DNA from: Acetobacter sacchari
Lineage (GTDB): Bacteria; Pseudomonadota; Alphaproteobacteria; Acetobacterales; Acetobacteraceae
DNA: 64,000 nt
Assembly (NCBI RefSeq): GCF_017377715.1
Contig: NZ_JAFVMF010000016.1
Coordinates: 43,632 to 107,631 of the forward strand
Direction of reading: 5' to 3'
Of this stretch, positions 20,501-28,545 are shown in pieces. The notes under the pieces are model-generated. The model did no database searches, was not told the origin of the DNA, and worked only from the letters and a program-made list of their open reading frames with translations. The position numbers and the translations under genes were made by a program. Every line of letters starts with the position of its first letter. The stretch's first letter is position 1.

Positions 20501-21026
20501 AACCGTGGCGATGCAACTCCACGGCGACGGAATCGCCGAACGCCTCACGCATCCGCGCGAGCCACGCTTCGGCTTCCGCCTCCTGCCCCTCCGCGAGCAT
20601 GCGGTACAGTGGGCCGCGCGTGCCTCCCGTCAGCAGGAAAAGCCCCTCCGCATGATCGGCGAGAACGTCCAACGCCACGAACGGATCGCTGGCGTCGCTG
20701 TCCAGAAATCCTGCTGACGAGAGAAACTGGAGGTTCGCAAGCCCGGTGGCGTTTCGCGCCAGCAGCGCTACGGGCTCCGACTGCGCGCCGGGACGGTCAT
20801 CACGCGAAGGCAAACCCACCTGACAACCGATGATCGGCTGCACGCCCTTGCCACTGCAATATTGGGAAAATTCTAGAGCGCCGAACAGGTTGCCCGTATC
20901 GGTGATCGCCACGGCGGGCATGTCCATGCCACGCGCGAGAGCCGCCATTTCGGGGATCCGGATCGCTCCCTGACTGAGCGAGTAGGCTGAATGGACGCGG
21001 AGATGGACAAAATCGGCGTAGGGCAT
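17592..21026 (-). CDS. dnaE: DNA polymerase III alpha subunit
   Basis: Replicative DNA polymerase catalytic subunit. The protein is 1144 residues from the ATG at 21026, which gives the family start MPYADFVHLRVHSAYSLSQG; a longer frame adds 21 unrelated residues. The PHP domain is at the N-terminus. The polymerase active-site aspartates lie in MPDFDIDFCQDRRDEV near residue 400, with the palm and finger blocks after it. The C-terminal part holds the helix-hairpin-helix and OB-fold (KIAGCVIDRKERPTRSGGKM). It is a DnaE1-type enzyme, not an error-prone DnaE2, judging by length and context. Confidence 0.97.
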   Translation of the reverse strand: MPYADFVHLRVHSAYSLSQGAIRIPEMAALARGMDMPAVAITDTGNLFGALEFSQYCSGKGVQPIIGCQVGLPSRDDRPGAQSEPVALLARNATGLANLQFLSSAGFLDSDASDPFVALDVLADHAEGLFLLTGGTRGPLYRMLAEGQEAEAEAWLARMREAFGDSVAVELHRHGLPIEQAVEPGVIALADRMRLPLVATNECFFPKPEFYEAHDALICIAQGRTMAEKDRWKVTPEHWFKPPAMMRELFSDLPDACDNTLAIAQCCAIKVETRKPLLPICPKVREGSTEDETLRAMAREGLASRMEVLSPDETTRRVYEDRLEFELDIISKMGFPGYFMIVADFIQWAKAHDIPVGPGRGSGAGSLAAWALTITDIDPIPFNLLFERFLNPERVSMPDFDIDFCQDRRDEVIAYVRREYGADRVAQIITFGKLQARAAVRDVGRVLGLPYGMVNKVAELIPNNPANPVTLKQAVDGEPRLQEMRDTDEALRRLLEIGQQLEGLYRHASTHAAGVVIGDRRLVELVPLYRDPKSDMLVTQFNMKFVEQAGLVKFDFLGLTTLTILQRGVNFLKGLGVEVDLSKIPLNDAPTYEMLSRGDTAGVFQFEGAGMRDVLKQMRPTRLEDLIAAVALYRPGPMANIPDYCRRKHGEAWEPPHEEIREILEETYGIMVYQEQVMQIAQKMAGYSLGGADLLRRAMGKKIRAEMDKQREIFTEGATGRGVDKDKAVEVFDLMAKFADYGFNKSHAAAYALVSYQTAWMKANHPVSFLAACMSLARERTEKLAALRQEATRLGIAVLPPDINRSGPDFTVEHLPDGKLGIRYALAAVKKVGLAAMCGIVDTRGGKAFESLADFAARVDPKQLNKMQLENLARAGAFDALEPNRARVFGSVESILRRAQMRAQEAASGQVGLFGDAPEAEPLRLSQDPEWPEFDKLSYEADAIGFHMSGHPLDAYRATLRRLGAIPMARLTASAESGVTRAKIAGCVIDRKERPTRSGGKMAWVRLSDATGGCEVTLFSEILGRTRELLVAGKAVMVTAELKVEGEAVRITATDLQSLEDVASQAGGEMRIWLDREDAVSGVQAILSRQRGGVGRVVLVPAIGDSRDVELRLRGGYRVSPVVGQALKSVMGVTKVEMGSSIQS

Positions 21027-21111
21027 CCTGCAAGGATAACACGCCGTCGCCCCATCCGACATCCGGCAGGTCGGCGATTCCGCCGGCACGACGAAACCGC
21101 CCGAGCCTCAA

Positions 21112-21149
21112 CCGCCCCGGATACCTCCCTGGCAGAGGAACCGGGGCGG
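21112..21149 (-). terminator. Hairpin terminator candidate after glpK
   Basis: CCGCCCCGG (21112-21120) pairs perfectly with CCGGGGCGG (21141-21149), and the loop contains a further CCTC/GAGG stem. It lies nine bases beyond the glpK stop on the minus strand, between glpK and dnaE. The stem is strong but no long U-tract follows, so this is a likely rather than certain terminator. Confidence 0.55.
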
Positions 21150-21157
21150 CTGCATGG

Positions 21158-22645
21158 TCACTGCAGCAACGCGCGACGAACCGCGACGTGCCAACCGTCA
21201 ATCATGGCCTTGCGTTGGGCCGCATCCATTTTCGGCTCGAACAGGGCGTCACGCTCCCAGGCGTTGGTGACGTCGTCCAACCCGGCCCAGAGCCCGACCC
21301 CGATTCCAGCCAGATAGGCTGCGCCAAGCGCCGTGGTCTCGATCTGCTTTGGACGCTCGACCTTGGCCTGCAACATGTCCGCCAGAAACTGGCAGAACCA
21401 GTCATTCGCCGCCATGCCGCCATCGACGCGCAACGTATCCGCCGCGCCGCCGCCGTCCTGCGTCATCGCCGCAACAAGGTCCAGAGTCTGGAAAGCCACT
21501 GATTCCAGCGCCGCACGCGCGATATGCGCCTCCGTGGCGTCGAGCGTCAGGCCGCAGATCAGGCCGCGCACGTCAGGCTCCCAATGCGGCGCGCCGAGCC
21601 CCACGAAACCCGGCACCATATAGACGCCATGGCTGTGCGGAATACGCGTCGCCATGTCGTCCGTCTGAGACGCATGCGTGATCAGATGCAGTCCGTCGCG
21701 CAACCACTTGATGGCGGCGCCGGCGACGAAGATCGACCCTTCCAGAGCGTAGGCGGTCTTTCCGCCGATACGATAGGCGATGGTGGTCAGCATCCGGTTA
21801 CTGGACTTGACCGGTGTGTCGCCAGTGTTCAGCAGCAGGAAGCAGCCCGTTCCATATGTCGACTTCGCCGTACCGGGACGGAAACATGCCTGCCCGACGA
21901 CCGCGGATTGCTGATCACCCGCCATACCAGCGACAGGGATCGCCTCCCCGAACAGCGCCGGGTCGGTCTCTCCGAACACGCCGCTGTTGTCCTTGACCTC
22001 GGGGAGCAGGGACTCAGGCACATTGAAGAGCTTGAGCAGGTCCTTGTCCCAGACCTGCTTATGGATATCGAACAGCAGCGTGCGGCAGGCGTTGGTGATG
22101 TCGGTCGCATGAACCTTCCCGCCGGTAAGACGCCAGAGCAGGAAGCTGTCGATCGTGCCGGCGGCAAGTTCGCCCTTCTCCGCACGAGCGCGGGCGCCGT
22201 CGACGTTGTCGAGAATCCAGGCCAGCTTGGTGCCAGAGAAATACGGATCGAGCAGAAGGCCCGTCCGCTCCGTCACCAGAGCTTCTGCGCCTTCCTTTTT
22301 CAATTGCGCGCACAGCTTGGCCGTGCGGCGGTCCTGCCACACGATCGCGTTATGGATCGGCTTCCCGGTAGCCCGGTCCCATACGACGATAGTCTCACGC
22401 TGGTTCGTGATGCCGATCGCAGCAATCCGGTCAACGCCGCCGGAACGCTCGATAGCCTCGATCGCGGTGCTCTTCGCGTCTTTCCAGATATCCTCGGGGT
22501 CGTGTTCGACCCATCCCTGCTGCGGATAGTACTGGCGGAATTCTTCACGCGCCACGGACAACTCGGCGCCGGTAGCGTCGAAAACGATGCTGCGCGTGGA
22601 CGTCGTGCCCTGGTCAATGGCCAGGATGCGATCCTTCTTGATCAT
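21158..22645 (-). CDS. glpK: Glycerol kinase
   Basis: Cytoplasmic FGGY-family kinase that converts glycerol and ATP to sn-glycerol 3-phosphate. The 495-residue length is normal. The N-terminal phosphate-binding motif DQGTTSTRS lies at residues 11-19, and substrate-binding blocks such as [10 protein letters not shown] and WQDRRT follow. The FGGY signature region includes [16 protein letters not shown], and [17 protein letters not shown] lies near the C-terminus. It is the last gene of the glpD-glpF-glpK unit, 46 bases after glpF, and has no operator of its own. Confidence 0.98.
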   Translation of the reverse strand: MIKKDRILAIDQGTTSTRSIVFDATGAELSVAREEFRQYYPQQGWVEHDPEDIWKDAKSTAIEAIERSGGVDRIAAIGITNQRETIVVWDRATGKPIHNAIVWQDRRTAKLCAQLKKEGAEALVTERTGLLLDPYFSGTKLAWILDNVDGARARAEKGELAAGTIDSFLLWRLTGGKVHATDITNACRTLLFDIHKQVWDKDLLKLFNVPESLLPEVKDNSGVFGETDPALFGEAIPVAGMAGDQQSAVVGQACFRPGTAKSTYGTGCFLLLNTGDTPVKSSNRMLTTIAYRIGGKTAYALEGSIFVAGAAIKWLRDGLHLITHASQTDDMATRIPHSHGVYMVPGFVGLGAPHWEPDVRGLICGLTLDATEAHIARAALESVAFQTLDLVAAMTQDGGGAADTLRVDGGMAANDWFCQFLADMLQAKVERPKQIETTALGAAYLAGIGVGLWAGLDDVTNAWERDALFEPKMDAAQRKAMIDGWHVAVRRALLQ

Positions 22646-22691
22646 CTTTTCAACTCCTTTGGGTCTCAGAGACGGTTCGGCTGCTCGCCGA

Positions 22692-23486
22692 TCACGCGAC
22701 CGGGCGAGGCATGAAGGGTTTCAGAAGAGACTGGTAAAGTCCGGCGCCGACCAGACCGCCGATCAGCGGCCCGGCGATAGGCACCCACCAGTAATTGCCG
22801 GGAGAGGGGATCGCCGAGGGGCCCCAACCAGCGAGGTAGCAGAACAGACGCGGACCAAAGTCACGAGCAGGGTTGATCGCCCATGCGTCAAGGTACCCGG
22901 CGGAGGCGCCAATGATCGCGACCAGCAGGCCAATGATCAGCGCGCCCGCATTGGCTTGCGGGGCCATGGTGTTGAACTCGCAGGTAATCGCGAAAATACC
23001 GAACACCAGAATGCCAGTAAGCACAATCTGCACGAAGAACGAATGCATCGGCGTCACGTAGTCACCCGGATGGGTGAAGAACACGCCGGCGGCAGCCCCG
23101 TCATGCATGAAGTCGAGATGCTGCGCCGCGGCAAAGTGCTCGATGACCGGAGCGAACAGCGCGTATACGACCGCAGCCCCGATAAAGCCGCCGATCACCT
23201 GCGCCACGATGTAGGGAGCGACTTTACGCCATGGGAAACCGCGATAGGTCGCCAGGGCGACCGTTACGGCCGGGTTCGCGTGCGTGCCGGACACCGCACC
23301 GGTGGCGTAAATTGCAACAGTGACGCCAAGGCCCCAGACGATGCATACGCCCCAGTAGGCGGTCTTGTACGGGCTTGGGTCATACAGGCTGTACATTGCG
23401 GCGACTGAATCGCCGAAAAGGATGATGATAAAGACCGCCACACACTCGGCGATCAACTCTCCCACATACTTCTTCTGTTCGCTCAT
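22692..23486 (-). CDS. glpF: Glycerol uptake facilitator (aquaglyceroporin)
   Basis: Inner-membrane channel of the MIP family for glycerol diffusion. The 264-residue protein has six predicted membrane helices and the two NPA boxes: HANPAVTVA near residue 83 and [12 protein letters not shown] near residue 216. The Asp before GPR in the second box is typical of glycerol-conducting members. The ATG at 23486 ([11 protein letters not shown]) is preferred; an ATG six codons upstream is also possible. It sits between glpD and glpK on the same strand. Confidence 0.95.
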   Translation of the reverse strand: MSEQKKYVGELIAECVAVFIIILFGDSVAAMYSLYDPSPYKTAYWGVCIVWGLGVTVAIYATGAVSGTHANPAVTVALATYRGFPWRKVAPYIVAQVIGGFIGAAVVYALFAPVIEHFAAAQHLDFMHDGAAAGVFFTHPGDYVTPMHSFFVQIVLTGILVFGIFAITCEFNTMAPQANAGALIIGLLVAIIGASAGYLDAWAINPARDFGPRLFCYLAGWGPSAIPSPGNYWWVPIAGPLIGGLVGAGLYQSLLKPFMPRPVA

Positions 23487-23557
23487 GACAGGTCCGCTTT
23501 TCATTATTTTGTTTCGGAAACCTTGAACGACGACGCAACACCCGGCGGGACGCCGAT

Positions 23558-25078
23558 TTAGTGTTTGCGATCGGCGATATACCTCTCCACCTCCGTCCTC
23601 TGTTCCTGCGTCATATGCAAGCCCAACTTGCTGCGACGCCAGAGCACGTCCTCCGCCGTGACCACCCACTCGTTGTCGATCAGATAATCGACCTCCCGCG
23701 CGGTAAGATCAGCGCCGAAATTCTCTCCCATATCCTCCAGTGTTCTGGCCGCACCCACAACGTCGTAGGCGCGCGAACCATAGGCCCGCGTCAGACGCCA
23801 CGCATGCGTCAACGACAGGAACGGCGCGGCGTCGCACAGGCGCTTCAGGGCCGCCTCAAATCCGCCGACGCCGAGATCTCCGCCTGGCAGAGCCGCATCC
23901 GCCGTCCAGGATTGGCCAGCAAGAATCGGCATTTCCGGGATCAGCTTCTCGATCGCGTGCTCGGCCAGCTTGCGATACGTCGTAATCTTGCCGCCGAAGA
24001 TCGACAGCAGCGGCGCGCCGCCCGTCGTATCAAGATCGAGCACGTAATCGCGCGTCACGGCGGACGCATTGGCCGCAGCGTCGTCGTAAAGCGGACGCAG
24101 GCCAGCGTAGGACCACACGACGTCGGACGGAGAAACCGGCTTTTCGAAATAGCGGTTCACGCTCTCACAGAGATACGAGACCTCTTCAGGCGAAATGTCC
24201 ACGCGTCCCGGAGCCTCGCCCCACGCTTCGTCCGTCGTGCCGATCAGCGTGAATTTCCGCTCATACGGGATAGCGAAGACAATGCGCTTGTCGGGGTTTT
24301 GGAAAATATAGCACTGCGGTCCCTCGAATACGCGAGGAACGACAATATGGCTGCCCTTGACCAGTCGGACCGACTTCGAGTGCGGCACGGCAAGTTCGTC
24401 GGACAGCAGGCGCGCAACCCACGGCCCCGCCGCGTTGACCATCGCACGGGCGCGAACGGTGCTCGTCTCGCCCGAACGCTTGTCTTCGATCTGCGCTTCC
24501 CACACGCCATCGACCCGCTTGGCCGAAACAAGGCGCGTGCGAACGCGGACGTCTGCGCCCCGCGCCGCAGCATCCATCGCATTCAGGACGACAAGGCGGC
24601 TGTCTTCGACCCAACCGTCCGAATAGACGAACGCCTTGGAGTATTCAGACTTCAGCGGCTTGCCCGCAGAGTGATTCCGCAAATCGATGCCGCGTGATTT
24701 CGGCAGCTTCATGTGCGGCGCGAGGTGATCGTAAAGGAACAATCCCGCGCGCAGCATCCAGGCCGGGCGCACCAACTTCGAGTGCGGCAGGACGAAACGC
24801 AGCGGCCACATGATATGCGGCGCGATCGCCAGCAGGCGGTCACGCTCTATCAGCGCCTCGCGCACAAGGCGGAATTCATAATATTCCAGATAGCGCAGGC
24901 CGCCATGGATCAGCTTCGTGGACGAAGAGGACGTGTAGTTCGCCAGATCGTCCTGTTCGACGAGAAGCACCGAGGCGCCGCGCCCGCTTGCGTCGCGCGC
25001 AATGCCCGCCCCGTTCACGCCGCCGCCGACGACCAACAGGTCGAACACATGCGACGACTTCTGTTCCTGAGCGACCAT
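23558..25078 (-). CDS. glpD: Glycerol-3-phosphate dehydrogenase, FAD-dependent
   Basis: Membrane-associated flavoenzyme that oxidises glycerol 3-phosphate to dihydroxyacetone phosphate and feeds the quinone pool. The 506-residue protein has the FAD-binding motif GGGVNGAGIARDASGRG near residue 18 and the GlpD signature STKLIHGGLRYLE near residue 55. The C-terminal DAO domain includes DVVWSYAGLRPL and FGGKITTYRKLAE. The ATG at 25078 has a GAGGT ribosome site; a longer frame begins inside the operator region. It is the first gene of the glpDFK unit, and two GlpR-like sites lie upstream. Confidence 0.97.
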   Translation of the reverse strand: MVAQEQKSSHVFDLLVVGGGVNGAGIARDASGRGASVLLVEQDDLANYTSSSSTKLIHGGLRYLEYYEFRLVREALIERDRLLAIAPHIMWPLRFVLPHSKLVRPAWMLRAGLFLYDHLAPHMKLPKSRGIDLRNHSAGKPLKSEYSKAFVYSDGWVEDSRLVVLNAMDAAARGADVRVRTRLVSAKRVDGVWEAQIEDKRSGETSTVRARAMVNAAGPWVARLLSDELAVPHSKSVRLVKGSHIVVPRVFEGPQCYIFQNPDKRIVFAIPYERKFTLIGTTDEAWGEAPGRVDISPEEVSYLCESVNRYFEKPVSPSDVVWSYAGLRPLYDDAAANASAVTRDYVLDLDTTGGAPLLSIFGGKITTYRKLAEHAIEKLIPEMPILAGQSWTADAALPGGDLGVGGFEAALKRLCDAAPFLSLTHAWRLTRAYGSRAYDVVGAARTLEDMGENFGADLTAREVDYLIDNEWVVTAEDVLWRRSKLGLHMTQEQRTEVERYIADRKH

Positions 25079-25112
25079 ACCTCGCACCTCGTCCGTAAGA
25101 TGATGACGCCGC

Positions 25113-25130
25113 ACATTCGTATCCGAACAT
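25113..25130. promoter_or_regulatory. GlpR operator, proximal to glpD
   Basis: ACATTCGTATCCGAACAT matches the GlpR-type inverted repeat ATGTTCG-N4-CGAACAT with two mismatches in one arm. It lies about 35 bases upstream of the glpD ATG, where bound repressor would block the promoter or early elongation. Its centre is 87 bp from the second site, close to eight helical turns. Confidence 0.75.
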
Positions 25131-25197
25131 GACAACATTTAGCAATGGTTCCCTATACCCAAGAACCATACCTCGCCATCATTATTACGTCACAGCA

Positions 25198-26001
25198 CTA
25201 TGTTCGTTTCCGAACATTCGTATCGACCACATGCAGCCCCACCCCGTTCGCCGTCAGCATGTCGCGAATGCGGGTCGGAGGCGGCGCATCGGTGAAGAAA
25301 GCTGTAGCTTCATTGATATGACCAGCGCGCACGAGCGGTCGACGTGCGAACTTGGCATGGTCGGCCAACAGGAAAACACGCCGCGAGTGCCGGCGAATCG
25401 TCTGCGACGCCAGTATTTCCTCCGGATCGAAATCCAGAAGCGTCCCATCGTCATCGATGCCGCTTATTCCGATCACGCCGTAATCGGCCCGGTACTGCTC
25501 CAGCATCGATTGCGCCGACAGCCCGAGAATGCCGCCGTCACGCACCCTGACAGCCCCACCCGCCACGACGACGCGGCACCCGTCCCCTCCCGCGAGCAAA
25601 GAGGCGACGTGAAGATTGTTCGTGATGACCCGCAGCCCCCGCCGCCCGATCAGCGAGCGCGCGAAGGCTTCCGTCGTGGTGCCTATATTGATGAACAGCG
25701 AAGCCCCGTCCGGAATTTCGGCGGCGGCGCGGCGGCCGATCGCCTCCTTCTCCCGGTGATTGAGAATCTGCCGTTCGGAATAGGCGATGTTCTCAACGGA
25801 GGACGGGGCGCTGGCCCCGCCGTGATGGCGCACCACCTCCCCCGCATCGGCCAGACGACGGATGTCGCGGCGGATCGTCTGCACGGCGACGCCAAATGTC
25901 CGCGCCAGATCTTCGTTCGCGACATAGCCCTGCTTGCGGACAAGCGCCGCGATCTCCATCAGCCGGGCGGACGGTCCGTCCTCGCCCGAAACGCCGCTCA
26001 C
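25198..26001 (-). CDS. glpR: DeoR-family repressor of glycerol genes
   Basis: Glycerol 3-phosphate-responsive repressor. The predicted protein is 267 residues from a GTG at 26001 that overlaps the recQ stop by four bases (GTGA); an ATG at 25959 would cut into the winged helix. The DeoR helix-turn-helix is at about residues 15-65 (EIAALVRKQGYVANEDLARTF, then QTIRRDIRRLADAG). The sugar-phosphate-binding domain has INIGTTTEAFA and later LADHAKFARRPLV. Its position directly upstream of glpD, and two operator copies in that gap, identify it as GlpR. It may be co-transcribed with recQ. Confidence 0.93.
   Translation of the reverse strand: MSGVSGEDGPSARLMEIAALVRKQGYVANEDLARTFGVAVQTIRRDIRRLADAGEVVRHHGGASAPSSVENIAYSERQILNHREKEAIGRRAAAEIPDGASLFINIGTTTEAFARSLIGRRGLRVITNNLHVASLLAGGDGCRVVVAGGAVRVRDGGILGLSAQSMLEQYRADYGVIGISGIDDDGTLLDFDPEEILASQTIRRHSRRVFLLADHAKFARRPLVRAGHINEATAFFTDAPPPTRIRDMLTANGVGLHVVDTNVRKRT
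25199..25218. promoter_or_regulatory. GlpR operator overlapping the glpR 3' end
   Basis: TATGTTCGTTTCCGAACATT is a perfect ATGTTCG-N4-CGAACAT repeat, almost the consensus known for enterobacterial GlpR. It overlaps the last codons and stop of glpR and lies about 120 bases upstream of glpD. With the proximal site it could support a looped or cooperative repressor complex. A weak extra half-like sequence follows at about 25217-25232. Confidence 0.82.
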
Positions 26002-27974
26002 GCCGCGAGTCCCACATCCAACAGCGTACGCAGCACAGCCTCTCCATAGCGATCGAGCTTGGAGCCGCCGACGCCTTTCACGCGCCCCAGTTCCGCAAGC
26101 GAGCCGGGCTGCTCCAATGCGATGTCGCGCAACGTCGCGTCGTGGAAGATCACGTAAGGAGGAATCTCCTGCTCGCGCGCCTCCGCCCGGCGCCACAGCT
26201 TCAAGGCGTCAAAAATGCGACGCGCCTCTTCTGGCAAGTCGTCCGCAGGTGAATCATTACGGCGCTCCCCTTTGCGCCCGCTGGCGGTCTCCGCTTCGAT
26301 CGCGTCTTCGCGCAACATCACAGGCTCATCGCCGCGCAGGATCGGACGCGCGACCTCGTCATTCAACGCCAGACCGCCATGTTCGTCGCCCATCCGCAGG
26401 GCCCCGCGTGCAATGAGCTGCCGCACGACGCCACGCCAGAACGTCTCACTGCCATCCTTGCCGATGCCCCAGACCGACAGCTTGTCATGCCCATTGCGGC
26501 TGGCGGAATCCGACGGCTTGCCCCGCAACACAGAGATAACGTGAAGGGCGCCGAACCGCTGTCCGGTGCGATAGACGGCGGACAGCAGCTTGCGCGCAGC
26601 CTCGGTCCCGTCGAATGTCGGCGCCGGAGAGCGACAATTGTCGCAATGACCGCACGGCTCGGGCAGAACTTCCCCGAAACACGCCAGCAGCGCCCGCGTG
26701 CGGCAAGACGTGGTCTCGGTCAGGGCGATCATCGCCTCCAGCCGCCCCCTCATTACCCGCTTCTCGCTCTCCGGAGCCGCCGACTGGTCCAGCCAGTACC
26801 GCGCGCGGGTCATGTCCTCGCCGCCGTAAAGCAGCAGCGTGTCGGACGGCAGGCCGTCACGACCCGCGCGACCGATCTGCTGGTAATAAGCCTCCGCCGA
26901 GGACGGCATGTCGAGGTGAACGACGGCCCGCACGTCGGGGCGGTCGATCCCCATGCCAAAGGCGATGGTCGCGACCATCACGATCGGCTCGCCCGAGCGA
27001 AAACGATGCAACGCCGCACGCTTTTCCTGCGGAGAGAGCCCCGCATGGTAAGCGCAGGCCGGAAAACCCTTGTCCCGTAACGTCGCAGCCGTGCGTTCCG
27101 TTCGGGCGCGGGAGCCGCAATAGACGATGCTCGCGTCGCCGCGCCGCCTGTCCAGCGCGGCGATGAGCTGCTTCGTCTCGCCGCCCTTGGGGCGTGCGGA
27201 GATTATCAAATTCGGTCGGTGAAAACTGGCCGAGAGGACCTCAGCATGCGGCATCGCCAGCGCCGCGAGAATGTCGTCGCGGGTGCGGGGATCAGCTGTG
27301 GCGGTCAGCGCGATGCGCGGCACGCCGGGAAAATTACGCGGCAGACTTTCGAGGGCGCGATACTCTGGACGGAACTCATGGCCCCAGGCGGAAATGCAAT
27401 GAGCTTCGTCGATCGCGATGACCGAAATGGACTGCCGCGTCAGCCGGTCGAGCGTCCCAGACGAAAGCAATCGTTCGGGAGATACGTAGAGGATGTCCAG
27501 ACGACCGTCCGCGAGATCGGCGCGAATCCGGAACGCCTCGTCCTCGCTCAGCTCCGAATGCAGCGCCGCAGCGTTGACGCCAAGCTGCCGAAGGGCGGCG
27601 ACCTGATCGTCCATCAAAGCAATCAGCGGCGATACGACAAGCCCCATGCCCCGACGACACAGGGCGGGGATCTGGTAGCAGACGCTCTTGCCTCCGCCGG
27701 TCGGCATCAGGACCAGCGTGTCCGCGCCAGCCATCACCCGCGCAACAGCGTCGCCTTGCAGACCGCGAAAGGCCGGAAAGCCGAACACGGTCTTCAGGAC
27801 GTCAATCGGCTCAGCGCCGACGAAACGATCCCGCCCCCCTACGGATGGCGCGACGCTCCCGCCCTCCTCGTCACGAAAGTCAGGATCGTAGATGTCGTCG
27901 TAGGAGATATCCTCATATGGAATATCCGCGTCCGGAACGCCCCCGACCGGCGACGCTTCCTTCAGCCCGGACAC
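25998..27974 (-). CDS. recQ: ATP-dependent DNA helicase RecQ
   Basis: 3'-5' helicase for recombination and fork repair. Motif I is LMPTGGGKSVCYQIPAL, motif II is DEAHCISAWGHEFRPEY, and motif VI is QQIGRAGRDGLPS. The zinc-binding domain has CRTRALLACFGE followed by CGHCDNC, and a C-terminal HRDC domain is present. The start is uncertain: a GTG at 27974 gives 658 residues and includes an acidic N-terminal stretch (DIPYEDISYDDIYDPDF), while an ATG at 28097 would overlap the upstream lipoprotein gene by 50 bases. The stop overlaps the glpR start. Confidence 0.93.
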   Translation of the reverse strand: MSGLKEASPVGGVPDADIPYEDISYDDIYDPDFRDEEGGSVAPSVGGRDRFVGAEPIDVLKTVFGFPAFRGLQGDAVARVMAGADTLVLMPTGGGKSVCYQIPALCRRGMGLVVSPLIALMDDQVAALRQLGVNAAALHSELSEDEAFRIRADLADGRLDILYVSPERLLSSGTLDRLTRQSISVIAIDEAHCISAWGHEFRPEYRALESLPRNFPGVPRIALTATADPRTRDDILAALAMPHAEVLSASFHRPNLIISARPKGGETKQLIAALDRRRGDASIVYCGSRARTERTAATLRDKGFPACAYHAGLSPQEKRAALHRFRSGEPIVMVATIAFGMGIDRPDVRAVVHLDMPSSAEAYYQQIGRAGRDGLPSDTLLLYGGEDMTRARYWLDQSAAPESEKRVMRGRLEAMIALTETTSCRTRALLACFGEVLPEPCGHCDNCRSPAPTFDGTEAARKLLSAVYRTGQRFGALHVISVLRGKPSDSASRNGHDKLSVWGIGKDGSETFWRGVVRQLIARGALRMGDEHGGLALNDEVARPILRGDEPVMLREDAIEAETASGRKGERRNDSPADDLPEEARRIFDALKLWRRAEAREQEIPPYVIFHDATLRDIALEQPGSLAELGRVKGVGGSKLDRYGEAVLRTLLDVGLAA

Positions 27975-28047
27975 GTTGAATGTCCGAGCTGCAACATCAG
28001 CGGCTTCTGAGCGTACGTTGACGGGTTCGTTCCCAACATCCCTGCCT

Positions 28048-28422
28048 TCAGTGTGAAACGAACTCGATCTCCACGCGGCGGGCGCCGACCGTGCCATCCG
28101 CGTTGGAAGGCGCGCGCGGGTGCTGAGAGATGCGACTCGCCGCGACGCCATCGTCGGAGAGTTGCTGCGCGACGAGCTTGGCGCGGTCGATCGCCAGCGC
28201 AGAATCGGCGGAAAGGTCGCCGTTGGCGCGGGCGTACCCCTCAACGCGCACGTCGGCCTGCGGATACTTCGCCGCCATCGCAGCGGCCTCCGAAATCACG
28301 TTCTTTGACGCGTCATCGAGCGTCGTCGAGCTTTCGCTGAAAAACACGACATATTTTCGCCCAGGTCCCGTGGTGCAACCGGCGAGCAGGCAAAGAGCTA
28401 AGGCAGGAAACAGGCGGCGCAT
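28048..28422 (-). CDS. Small OmpA-family lipoprotein
   Basis: Predicted outer-membrane lipoprotein of 124 residues. The signal peptide ends in lipobox LLAGC (Cys16). The mature part is a compact OmpA-like peptidoglycan-binding domain: VVFFSESSTTLDDASKNVI at its start and RVEGYARANGDLSADSALAIDRAK through its core. It probably tethers the outer membrane to the wall. The ATG at 28422 was chosen for the signal peptide; a frame open 28 codons further upstream lacks it. It lies 124 bases after cydC on the same strand and 73 bases before recQ. Confidence 0.85.
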   Translation of the reverse strand: MRRLFPALALCLLAGCTTGPGRKYVVFFSESSTTLDDASKNVISEAAAMAAKYPQADVRVEGYARANGDLSADSALAIDRAKLVAQQLSDDGVAASRISQHPRAPSNADGTVGARRVEIEFVSH

Positions 28423-28545
28423 CAGGCGAACTCCGAAAAAACGCGAATCGTCGTCCCGATCAGGATATTCCGGGACACGAACCTGAAAAATATTTCGTGC
28501 CCCCATCGGTCGGGCCCCGTCAACTGCGCAGAACTTCCCGGGCGC

